From the NCBI GenBank assembly GCA_023145975.1, contig JAGLCZ010000085.1, forward strand, positions 1 to 7,346: a DNA stretch of 7,346 bases, given 5' to 3'. The notes beneath the pieces are model-generated. The model saw only the letters and a program-made list of their open reading frames with translations. It searched no databases and was not told the origin of the DNA. Both the position numbers and the translations under genes were made by a program. The DNA comes from Candidatus Hydrogenedentota bacterium (GTDB lineage Bacteria > Hydrogenedentota > Hydrogenedentia > Hydrogenedentales > CAITNO01). Shown here one piece after another: positions 1 to 5,995 of the stretch (positions are counted from its first letter, which is position 1; every line of letters begins with the position of its first letter).

Positions 1-824
1 GGACGGTTGATCATGCCTGCCAGACAAAAACGACAGCCATGAGTACATCCCCGCAACACTTCTATACCTACCCCGTCATGAATCATCTGCATATACGGGG
101 TAATCATGCGCTTCGGAAAAGCAGTGTCATTCAGCGACCTGACAAACCGCGCCTTGATTTTAGTATCCATACAAGGAGCAATGCTTCCGTCTTCCCGTGT
201 TTCCACGGAATATAAACACGGCACATACACCCCTTCTATTGCTGCCAATGCCTCCAGCTTACGGCGGCGCGTGGCTGTTTTATGGCGGATCATGCACTGT
301 GCTATTTCCACAATAACCTCTTCGCCATCTCCAACCACAAAAAAGTCTATAAACGGTGCAAGTGGTTCGGGATTATAGGCACCGGGTCCCCCTGCGAATA
401 TCAACGGTATCTCTTCGTCCCGCTCCTCCGAAAAAAGAGGAAGCTCTGCCAGTTCCAAAACCTTCAATACATTCACATAGGTCAATTCTGACTGAAGCGT
501 GAATCCGACTGCATCGGCAACTGCCAGCGGCTCCTTCGATTCAAGCATAAACAACGGTAAATTCCGCTTCTTTAACTGCTTCTCCATATCAGGTCCCGGA
601 AGATACGCCCGTTCTGCCCACACGTCTTCCATATCGTTCAGGATGGCGTACAAAATCTGCAGTCCCAGATTACCGAGCCCCAACTCATACAAATCAGGGA
701 ATACCAGACTTACCCGAAGCGCTGTCTTTGCCGGGTCTTTAATAACACTATTCCATTCTCCGCCAATATAGCGGGTTGGTTTTTCGACCTGCGGCAGAAT
801 ACGTTCCAGTTCATTTATATTCAT
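1..824 (-). CDS. TIGR03960-like B12-binding/radical SAM protein, N-terminal part (3' end outside window)
   Basis: This frame is open without a stop from the ATG at 824 to the window edge (274 complete codons), so the protein is truncated only by the window. The N-terminus (MNINELERILPQVEKPTRYI, then GGEWNSV) resembles the opening of TIGR03960-family proteins. Residues about 35-175 look like a cobalamin-binding-type Rossmann fold (VFPDLYELGLGNLG near 41-54, FAGGPGAYNPEPLAPFID near 143-160, VVGDGEE at 163-169). The cluster motif RGCTHGCRFC supplies Cys260, Cys264 and Cys267, the CX3CX2C set that binds the 4Fe-4S cluster that cleaves S-adenosylmethionine. I do not see the DXHXXG histidine of base-off B12 proteins, so cobalamin binding is a family-level assumption. 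The substrate of this family is unknown to me; members are often linked or fused to a DUF2344 domain, which would lie beyond position 1. The start at 824 matches family length and lies downstream of the promoter at 914-942. Its Shine-Dalgarno is weak (GGA about 8 nt upstream). Confidence 0.9.
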   Translation of the reverse strand, partial: MNINELERILPQVEKPTRYIGGEWNSVIKDPAKTALRVSLVFPDLYELGLGNLGLQILYAILNDMEDVWAERAYLPGPDMEKQLKKRNLPLFMLESKEPLAVADAVGFTLQSELTYVNVLKVLELAELPLFSEERDEEIPLIFAGGPGAYNPEPLAPFIDFFVVGDGEEVIVEIAQCMIRHKTATRRRKLEALAAIEGVYVPCLYSVETREDGSIAPCMDTKIKARFVRSLNDTAFPKRMITPYMQMIHDGVGIEVLRGCTHGCRFCLAGMINR

Positions 825-913
825 AGGGGTATCCGGATTGGTATCGTGTGAATGATAAAAAAGGCCATAGATTACGGAAGGGGTTTCTGTATTTGATCTA
901 TTCGTTCCCCGCA

Positions 914-942
914 ATAATATCATGTAATGCAGGGCAAGACAA
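914..942 (-). promoter_or_regulatory. Sigma70-like promoter for the radical SAM gene
   Basis: Reading the minus strand, TTGTCT (942-937) and TATTAT (919-914) are separated by 17 bases. The -10 matches five of six consensus positions and the -35 four of six. Transcription would start near 907, giving a leader of about 80 nt before the ATG at 824. This also argues against the in-frame upstream ATG at 923, which lies inside the promoter. It is predicted from sequence only. Confidence 0.55.
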
Positions 943-1038
943 TAAAAAGTGACCCGTTCACTGCCTGCCGGGCAACAGATAGAAAAGCAGCGTACCCCTT
1001 TGATCGTGCAGCTGCCAAAAATTTCCTGTGACCTTGAA

Positions 1039-1069
1039 TTGGTGAATGGTAACGTAGTTTGCGTATAAT
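1039..1069 (+). promoter_or_regulatory. Probable promoter for the receiver-domain gene
   Basis: A perfect TATAAT lies at 1064-1069. The best -35 candidate is TTGGTG at 1039-1044, with a rather long 19-base spacer, so the -35 is weak or this promoter relies on another factor. Transcription would start near 1076, about 70 nt upstream of the ATG at 1147. Confidence 0.45.
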
Positions 1070-1136
1070 GGCGGTGTGTAAGGTAAGTTGTCGTGTTCCC
1101 GATTTTCGGAGACACCAAGGTAACGCATACAAAAGC

Positions 1137-1142
1137 AGGAGG
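1137..1142 (+). promoter_or_regulatory. Strong ribosome binding site fixing the receiver start
   Basis: A full AGGAGG at 1137-1142 ends four bases before the ATG at 1147. It is the best Shine-Dalgarno in the window and selects 1147 over an in-frame ATG at 1093, whose extra 18 residues do not belong to a receiver fold. Confidence 0.8.
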
Positions 1143-1146
1143 AACC

Positions 1147-1536
1147 ATGGCTACAAAAAGAACTATCCTGGTAGTGGATGATGAACCGGATGTGGTTACG
1201 CTTCTGGAAACAACACTTACCGGAGAAGGCTTCGGTGTGCATACGGCCTATGACGGCATAGCAGCACTGGATATTTGTAATACTGAAAAGCCGGATCTGG
1301 TATTGCTTGACATCATGATGCCGATGATGAGCGGCTATGAAGTGCTGGAGCAGCTCAAAGCCAATCCGCTTACGCAAAACATTCCGGTACTGTGTGTCTC
1401 TTCAGCGCATACGCCTGAAGCACGGGCACAATCTTTCAAGTTGGGTGCAGCAGAGATGATTAAGAAACCCTTCTTCCCGAAAGAACTTGTGGCACAGATT
1501 CGCCGGCACCTTCCTCCCGATGAGGATATTTATTAA
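1147..1536 (+). CDS. Stand-alone response-regulator receiver protein (CheY-like)
   Basis: This 129-residue protein is a single receiver domain with no output domain. The acidic pocket is D11-D12 (ILVVDDEPD), the phosphoacceptor is D55 (LVLLDIMMPMMSGYE), the conserved Thr/Ser position is S85 (IPVLCVSSA), and the conserved lysine is K107 (KKPF). All catalytic positions are intact, so phosphotransfer is likely functional. The protein stops soon after the last receiver helix (about 20 residues past K107), with a short acidic tail (PPDEDIY). It would act in the cytoplasm by phosphorylation-dependent protein interaction or as a relay. No histidine kinase or chemotaxis gene lies in the window, so its partner cannot be named. 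It has its own promoter and strong ribosome binding site and is divergent from the radical SAM gene. Nothing links it functionally to der downstream, which lies 499 bases away. Confidence 0.95.
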   Translation: MATKRTILVVDDEPDVVTLLETTLTGEGFGVHTAYDGIAALDICNTEKPDLVLLDIMMPMMSGYEVLEQLKANPLTQNIPVLCVSSAHTPEARAQSFKLGAAEMIKKPFFPKELVAQIRRHLPPDEDIY

Positions 1537-1790
1537 AAGCGTATTGCAGAAATTTCCTGCAGGGAGCTTTATTTCCCATGGCGACCGCCAACAACATAAC
1601 GCGGGCGTGTTCGGCACTGTTACCGATATATTCAATTTGTGCCGACGAATATTCCCTGAAAAGGAAGGGATGGTATCGGGGGTCAGGGATTGCTGCTGTG
1701 TTTACCGCTATTTCTGATTTAAGTAAGTGCCGTCTCGCACGACGGTTCTCACGAATATCTCCTCCAGACTACCTGTATCATATCTCAACA

Positions 1791-1818
1791 AACGCCGGGC
1801 TCCACTCCTGCCGGCGTT
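1791..1818. repeat. Inverted repeat with 8-bp perfect arms
   Basis: AACGCCGG (1791-1798) and CCGGCGTT (1811-1818) flank a 12-base loop. On the plus strand the stem is followed by ATAAATAG, and on the minus strand by TGTTGAG after the arm, so neither side shows a strong T tract. It could be a weak terminator of the receiver transcript or part of a structured RNA. The pairing itself is certain; the role is not. Confidence 0.5.
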
Positions 1819-1880
1819 ATAAATAGAACCTACGTCAAAATTTGCTTTTAAGAGCTATGCAATAAAACGTACAACCCGTA

Positions 1881-1932
1881 TCATTCCGGTTTTTCCTCGA
1901 CGAGGTACGAGGAGAGAAAAATACCGGAATGA
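1881..1932. repeat. Large imperfect palindrome (intergenic hairpin)
   Basis: TCATTCCGGT (1881-1890) and ACCGGAATGA (1923-1932) are perfect 10-bp inverted arms. The pairing continues as TTTT (1891-1894) with AAAA (1918-1921) after one bulged base (1922). Inside, CCTCG (1895-1899) can pair with either of two CGAGG copies (1901-1905 or 1908-1912). No T tract follows on either strand, which argues against a simple terminator. The TCATTCC...GGAATGA outer arms recall dispersed intergenic palindromes known from many bacterial genomes, but only one copy is in this window, so that assignment is an inference. Confidence 0.55.
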
Positions 1933-1937
1933 CGGTA

Positions 1938-1949
1938 GAAGACGTCTTC
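1938..1949. repeat. Perfect 12-bp palindrome GAAGACGTCTTC
   Basis: The sequence is self-complementary over all 12 bases with no spacer, as expected for a site read by a dimeric DNA-binding protein rather than for an RNA hairpin. It begins six bases after the larger palindrome and sits about 45 bases upstream of the candidate der promoter. It could also be chance or part of the same repeat unit. Confidence 0.35.
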
Positions 1950-1963
1950 GAACTAAAATCATA

Positions 1964-1983
1964 GCCGCCTGTTTTTGGGCGGT
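1964..1983 (+). repeat. Short GC-rich hairpin upstream of der
   Basis: CCGCC (1965-1969) pairs with GGCGG (1978-1982), extended by a G-T wobble (1964/1983), around a T-rich loop. The following bases are TGTTAAAT, not a T run, so termination is doubtful. It lies just upstream of the candidate der promoter. Confidence 0.3.
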
Positions 1984-1992
1984 GTTAAATTA

Positions 1993-2021
1993 TTGCTGCA
2001 GCATACAACCGTAAGTATAAG
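1993..2021 (+). promoter_or_regulatory. Candidate promoter immediately upstream of der
   Basis: TTGCTG (1993-1998) and TATAAG (2016-2021) are 17 bases apart. The -10 is good and the -35 matches only TTG. Transcription would start near 2027-2029, leaving under ten bases before the der start, so the message would be nearly leaderless. The purine-rich stretch GAAGAAAGAAAAG before the start could otherwise serve as a weak Shine-Dalgarno on a transcript begun further upstream. Confidence 0.3.
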
Positions 2022-2035
2022 AAGAAAGAAAAGTG

Positions 2036-3421
2036 ATGTCGCCATCAAAACGAAAAAAATTGCCAAGCATAGCCGTTATCGGTCGTCCGAATGTGGGTAA
2101 ATCAACGTTGTTTAACCGTATCATCGGAAAACAACGGGCTATTGTTCATAATCGGGAAGGTATTACACGGGATCGCTTTATCAATGAAGCAAAATGGGAC
2201 GATCACGTATTTATGCTGGTGGATACGGGCGGTATCATTGAAAATCCCGTAGATGATATTACGCGCAAGATGCAGGAACAGGTACAGCAGGCCCTTGATG
2301 AAGCACGCGTCATTATTTTTGTGCTTGACGGGCAGCAGGAACTAACCCGTATGGATCGGCTGGTATGTGAATCACTGGTACGTACCGGCAAACCTGTAGT
2401 GTTGGCAGTAAATAAACTGGATAACCATAACCTTGCCATGAACCGTTATGAGTATTACGAACTGGGGATGGGCGATCCCATAGCGGTATCTGCAAGTCAT
2501 AACCTCGGTATAGAGGAACTGATGGAATGTGTGGTTTCCCACCTGCCCCCCCCCGCTACGGTAGAAGAAGAGGATGTTTCAGATGATACAGATGAAATCG
2601 AAGAAGAGGAGGAAAAAAAACAGCCCATTAAGGTAGCCATTATTGGCCGTCCGAATGTAGGTAAATCCTCTTTCATTAATGCTATTTTGAATGAAGACCG
2701 CGCTATTGTATCGGAGACACCGGGTACCACACGGGATGCCATTGATGTGGATTTCAAATGGCGGGATAATGAATATTTGCTGATTGATACGGCAGGAATG
2801 CGCCGAAAAGCAGGCATCAAAGATGCAGTCGAACATTACAGCGTTACCCGTTCATTACGTGCCGTGCGCCGTGCTGATGTCTGCTTGATCATGGTTGAAG
2901 CAACTGAAGGCTTGACGGAACAGGATAAACGGGTAATCGGCTATACGCTGGAACAAGGATCTGCATTTATCCTGGTATGGACCAAATGGGATCTGGTGGA
3001 AGATAAAGCGAAACGCTTCAAAGACCTTGCCGACGAACTTGACCTGCGAATGGGAAAAATACAGTATGCCCCCCAGGTAACCATCAGCAATATAACGCGA
3101 AAACGCCTGTTTACCGTATTCGACTATGTGGACCGGATAGCACTGGAATCCAAAAAACGTATCCCTACTGCTGAGGTAAACCGGTTTATAGAAAAAATTA
3201 AAGCCAAACATAATCCGCCCAGTCAGAAAGGACGACACGCCAAAATTTTGTATGCAGCGCAAACGAGCGTAAAGCCCACAGAATTCGTGCTGTTTGTAAA
3301 TCAAACGCGGTTATTCCATTTCAGCTACATGCGGTTTATTGAAAATCAGCTTCGTGCTGCCTACGGATTCGAAGGGGTACCTATCCGTCTTGAGCTGCGT
3401 GAAGAAAAACGAAAATCATGA
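2036..3421 (+). CDS. der: Ribosome-assembly GTPase Der (EngA), two G domains
   Basis: Der is a tandem-GTPase-domain protein needed for maturation of the 50S ribosomal subunit. This copy has 461 residues, within the usual family range. The first G domain shows GRPNVGKST (16-24), DTGG (63-66), NKLD (126-129) and SAS (152-154). A very acidic linker (about 177-193) leads to the second, with GRPNVGKSS (204-212), TPGTTRD (228-234) and DTAG (251-254). Its G4 reads TKWD (316-319) instead of the usual NKWD, and the G5 region reads SNITRKRL rather than an SA-type motif. The C-terminal KH-like domain (about 355-461) is typical, including FVLFVN and HFSYMRFIENQLR. The start is ATG 2036; GTG 2033 is adjacent and in frame and gives one more residue. 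Its stop overlaps the plsY start. A C9 tract (2546-2554) and an A8 tract (2613-2620) flank the linker codons, with the frame intact. Confidence 0.97.
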   Translation: MSPSKRKKLPSIAVIGRPNVGKSTLFNRIIGKQRAIVHNREGITRDRFINEAKWDDHVFMLVDTGGIIENPVDDITRKMQEQVQQALDEARVIIFVLDGQQELTRMDRLVCESLVRTGKPVVLAVNKLDNHNLAMNRYEYYELGMGDPIAVSASHNLGIEELMECVVSHLPPPATVEEEDVSDDTDEIEEEEEKKQPIKVAIIGRPNVGKSSFINAILNEDRAIVSETPGTTRDAIDVDFKWRDNEYLLIDTAGMRRKAGIKDAVEHYSVTRSLRAVRRADVCLIMVEATEGLTEQDKRVIGYTLEQGSAFILVWTKWDLVEDKAKRFKDLADELDLRMGKIQYAPQVTISNITRKRLFTVFDYVDRIALESKKRIPTAEVNRFIEKIKAKHNPPSQKGRHAKILYAAQTSVKPTEFVLFVNQTRLFHFSYMRFIENQLRAAYGFEGVPIRLELREEKRKS

Positions 3422-4002
3422 CACTATTCATCCCCATTGCCCTGATTTTGTCGTATGTACTGGGTTCAATACCTTCCGGGCTCTGGTTAGGGCTTCGCTT
3501 CCGCGGCATAGACATACGCAAAGAAGGAAGCAAAAATATCGGCGCAACCAATACCATGCGTACCCTGGGGAAACTATACGGATTAATTGCCCTTAGCTTT
3601 GACATATTCAAAGGGTGGCTGCCTGTTGTGTTAGCCCCCTACGTGCATTCATGGGAGTATCTACCTCTTGCCTGTGGTATAGCCGCGATCCTGGGACATA
3701 CCTTTTCAATTTTTGTATGGTTTCGCGGCGGTAAGGGAGTGGCTACCAGCACAGGCGTATTCCTCGGATTAGCGCCCCTGCCCACCGCCATAGCGGCTGC
3801 CGTGTTCTTTGCAGTAGTCGCAGCAACGCGCATGGTCAGCGCAGGTTCGGTGGCTGCCGCTGCCACTCTGGGCGTTGCCGTATTCTTTGTCGATATCCCC
3901 TGGTCGATACGATGGGTTACCCTGGCGGTAGCAGCATTGGTAATCCTTAAGCACCATTCCAATATCCGGCGTATATTGCGACATGAAGAAAACAAACTGT
4001 AA
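3418..4002 (+). CDS. plsY: Acyl-phosphate:glycerol-3-phosphate acyltransferase PlsY
   Basis: PlsY is an inner-membrane enzyme that transfers an acyl group from acyl-phosphate to glycerol-3-phosphate, making lysophosphatidic acid in the first step of phospholipid synthesis. The 194-residue protein carries the three family motifs: GSIPSG (16-21) with GSKNIGATN (37-45); GKLYG (51-55) with DIFKG (62-66); and GHTFSIF (93-99) with FRGGKGVAT (102-110). The C-terminal HSNIRRIL and EENKL also match the family. Hydrophobic stretches near 1-24, 53-74, 80-100, 111-138 and 142-176 fit its polytopic membrane topology. The ATG overlaps the der stop as ATGA and has no clear Shine-Dalgarno, so translation is probably coupled to der. 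Der-plsY adjacency is seen in other bacteria. Its end overlaps the longest downstream frame by 20 nt. The acyl-phosphate maker plsX is not in the window. Confidence 0.97.
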   Translation: MTLFIPIALILSYVLGSIPSGLWLGLRFRGIDIRKEGSKNIGATNTMRTLGKLYGLIALSFDIFKGWLPVVLAPYVHSWEYLPLACGIAAILGHTFSIFVWFRGGKGVATSTGVFLGLAPLPTAIAAAVFFAVVAATRMVSAGSVAAAATLGVAVFFVDIPWSIRWVTLAVAALVILKHHSNIRRILRHEENKL

Positions 4003-5995
4003 TTTTTCAGTTGAAATACTTTTCAACAAGACACCTCCCGGATGGCTGTCCATGCCGCGGCCGGGCAGGGTATTCACCCGTCCGGACTACGGTATTGCCC
4101 TGCTTGCCGCCCTTGCCGCTTTCTGGCTTTATTACCAAACTCTGGGACCCACCATTACAGGCGAAGACAGTGGTGAATTTATTACTGCAGCATATACCCT
4201 GGGCATCCCCCATCCCCCCGGCTATCCGCTCTACTGCCTACTGGGTCACCTTTTCACCTGGCTGCCCCGGGGCGAAATTGCCTGGCGGGTAAACTTGATG
4301 TCCGCATGCTTTGGAGCCGGCACGGTGTATATGGTTACGCTTCTGGTGGTATACCTTAGCCGCAACCGCTTTGCCGCACTTACAGCGGCACTGATTCTTG
4401 CCTGTTCCCGTGAATTCTGGGCACAATCACTGGTTGCTGATGTATACAGCATGAACGCTTTCTTCTTTGCATTCTGTCTGCTGCTCGTAATGCTTTGGGA
4501 AGGCAGTCGGAACAAATCTTTTCTATTCCTATTCGCTTTTATCTTTGGTCTTGCCGTTACCGTACATTACACGTTCATACTGCTTGCACCCGTGTTTGCA
4601 TTGTATGTATTTTTTTCAAATCTGTTTCCGGGCAAAGATAAAATATCTTCTTCACGACTGACAATAAAAAACTATCTGCTCCTTTGCGCTGTCGCTGTCC
4701 TCGGGTTGTTCCCGTTTTTCTATCTGCCCATTCGCTCTCTCAGCAATCCTGCAGTAGACTGGGGCAATCCGGAAACACTCCACAACCTATACCATGTACT
4801 ACGACGCAGCCAGTTTGAATTTATGTTTCATCAGTACCCCCATAGTCTGGAACGATTTCTCGGGCAAATGATGGTATATGGTCGCTTTTGGTTGGCGAAC
4901 TTTCAACCCTGGGGCGCAGTGCTGGGTACGGCAGGGTTATTACTGTTGTTACGACGACATTGCCGCTATGGACTGTTACTGCTGGTATCTTCAGTTGTTG
5001 TACTGGCAGGATTTACGTATTGGCAAAACTTTGAACAAACCCGCGAATGGTTTTGGGTAATGCGTGTCTTCGCACTTCCTGCCTATGTGGTTACTGCCAT
5101 CGGTATCGGTATTGCGATTGAAGCCCTCTGGAAACGTCACGGCGTATACACCCTGAGTGCCGTTATGCTGGCACTGTTGTGTGTGTGTGCTTCATTGTAT
5201 CTGTACTGGGAAGACAACGACAAATCTTCTTATTACTGGACCCGCGACTACGGCATGAACCTATTGGAATCGCTTCCCCCAAACGCCATGTACGTATCCG
5301 ACTCCGACCATGCCAGCTTCAGTATACTCTACCTGCAGCATGTGCTGGGAATACGTACGGATGTGGAAAGCCTGCGTAAATACGGCTACCTCTCCAGCGA
5401 TCTCTTCGAAGAAATCCCGGAAGAGCTACGGAAAAAGGCAGGGGAATTTCCAAGACGCCGCTATGAAGCGGAACTCCTTGCAGCGCTTCTCAAACACACC
5501 GACCGCCCTCTCTACCTCGCCAAACCCATGGCGTTATCCAGTATCCCCGGAATCCGTTACATCCCTGCAGGACCGGCATTTCAAGTGCTGCGTCCAAACG
5601 AAAAGGCTTCAGAACACAACTGCCGACGGAAGCAGCAATGGCATACACTGACAAAAAAAAATACACACAACGATTATACTGCCGATGCCATTCGCTACGA
5701 GATCGCCATGATAAAAGCACAGGCAGCGTTTATTACAGCCCGTGATACCGACCCAAAAAATACTGCTGCGAAACAGAAAGAAGCCCTGGCTCATATCGAA
5801 GAAGCCCTGCACGCCTATAGTCGTGACTCCGCTGTATTAAACAATGCCGGTGTCGTGTGTGCACGCTATGGTCTGTACCGCCAAGCCCATGATTACTTTT
5901 GTGAATCCCTCAATACACTGCCCACACAATCCGATGCACACCATAATCTGGAACGGGTGAAAAAACACCTCACACAAACGACCGCTACGCCGTAG
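3983..5995 (+). CDS. DUF2723 (GT117-type) membrane glycosyltransferase with C-terminal TPR
   Basis: This 670-residue protein has the DUF2723 hallmarks: GEDSGEF (60-66) after the first membrane helix, HPPGYPLY (77-84), NPAVDWGNPETL (255-266), and a post-membrane region with SLPPNAMYVSDSDHASF (430-446) and YLQHVLGIRTDV (450-461). Around ten or eleven hydrophobic segments lie between about 35 and 408. The family is related to TMEM260-type protein O-mannosyltransferases, and GEDSGEF carries the acidic residues expected of a GT-C active site. The donor and acceptor here are unknown; a lipid-linked sugar and an exported protein or glycan are inferences. Residues about 595-665 form a helical TPR-like tail (one clear repeat at 613-648). 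The ATG at 3983 overlaps plsY by 20 nt and has no Shine-Dalgarno. An in-frame ATG at 4052 (Met24), just before the first helix and with a weak GGATGG upstream, is a serious alternative. An A9 tract (5653-5661) sits at the core-TPR junction. Confidence 0.88.
   Translation: MKKTNCNFSVEILFNKTPPGWLSMPRPGRVFTRPDYGIALLAALAAFWLYYQTLGPTITGEDSGEFITAAYTLGIPHPPGYPLYCLLGHLFTWLPRGEIAWRVNLMSACFGAGTVYMVTLLVVYLSRNRFAALTAALILACSREFWAQSLVADVYSMNAFFFAFCLLLVMLWEGSRNKSFLFLFAFIFGLAVTVHYTFILLAPVFALYVFFSNLFPGKDKISSSRLTIKNYLLLCAVAVLGLFPFFYLPIRSLSNPAVDWGNPETLHNLYHVLRRSQFEFMFHQYPHSLERFLGQMMVYGRFWLANFQPWGAVLGTAGLLLLLRRHCRYGLLLLVSSVVVLAGFTYWQNFEQTREWFWVMRVFALPAYVVTAIGIGIAIEALWKRHGVYTLSAVMLALLCVCASLYLYWEDNDKSSYYWTRDYGMNLLESLPPNAMYVSDSDHASFSILYLQHVLGIRTDVESLRKYGYLSSDLFEEIPEELRKKAGEFPRRRYEAELLAALLKHTDRPLYLAKPMALSSIPGIRYIPAGPAFQVLRPNEKASEHNCRRKQQWHTLTKKNTHNDYTADAIRYEIAMIKAQAAFITARDTDPKNTAAKQKEALAHIEEALHAYSRDSAVLNNAGVVCARYGLYRQAHDYFCESLNTLPTQSDAHHNLERVKKHLTQTTATP

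Larger units (their letters stand above)
825..1146. other. Divergent intergenic region
   Basis: This 322-base stretch separates the two divergently transcribed genes and has no convincing gene of its own. It carries a minus-strand promoter near the radical SAM gene (914-942) and a plus-strand promoter near the receiver gene (1039-1069). The plus-strand leader, about 70 nt, contains a small hairpin: CCGA at 1099-1102 pairs with TCGG at 1106-1109, with an outer GTG/CAC possible. I see no clear operator shared by the two promoters, whose core elements are about 100 bases apart. Confidence 0.6.
1537..2032. other. Long intergenic region rich in inverted repeats, no recognised gene
   Basis: About 500 bases lie between the receiver gene and der. 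The plus-strand frames here (for example an 82-codon frame at 1578-1826) give unrecognisable, arginine/serine/cysteine-rich translations and are probably chance. The stretch holds several inverted repeats: TGCAG/CTGCA (1545-1561), CCGTC/GACGG (1730-1745) competing with GTGC/GCAC (1727-1740), AACGCCGG/CCGGCGTT (1791-1818), the large hairpin at 1881-1932, a 12-bp palindrome at 1938-1949 and CCGCC/GGCGG (1965-1982). No hairpin is followed by a clear T run on either strand. I do not recognise tmRNA, 6S, SRP RNA, RNase P or a riboswitch here. A terminator for the receiver gene, a small RNA or a decayed mobile repeat all remain possible. Confidence 0.5.

Noticed and set aside
825..923. In-frame ATG at 923 that would add 33 residues to the radical SAM protein
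   Set aside because: It lies inside the promoter at 914-942, and family proteins start close to the LPQVEKP segment.
1093..1146. Upstream in-frame ATG that would extend the receiver protein by 18 residues
   Set aside because: The AGGAGG at 1137-1142 points to 1147, and the added residues are not part of a receiver fold.
1674..1700. Possible SRP RNA core (GGTCAGG followed by GCTGCTG)
   Set aside because: The GGAA and AGCAGCC elements of domain IV are missing and the flanks do not pair.
1578..1826. 82-codon plus-strand frame with an AGGGAG about 11 bases upstream
   Set aside because: The translation is unrecognisable and of chance-like composition, and it runs through the 1791-1818 inverted repeat.
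1881..1932. Rho-independent terminator of the receiver gene
   Set aside because: No T tract follows the stem on either strand, and it lies about 350 bases past the stop codon.
1537..2032. CRISPR array or insertion-sequence remnant
   Set aside because: There are no regularly spaced direct repeats, no transposase-like translation and no matching terminal repeats flanking the region.
2855..3304. 149-codon minus-strand open frame
   Set aside because: It lies wholly within der, whose product is certain, and its translation matches no family.
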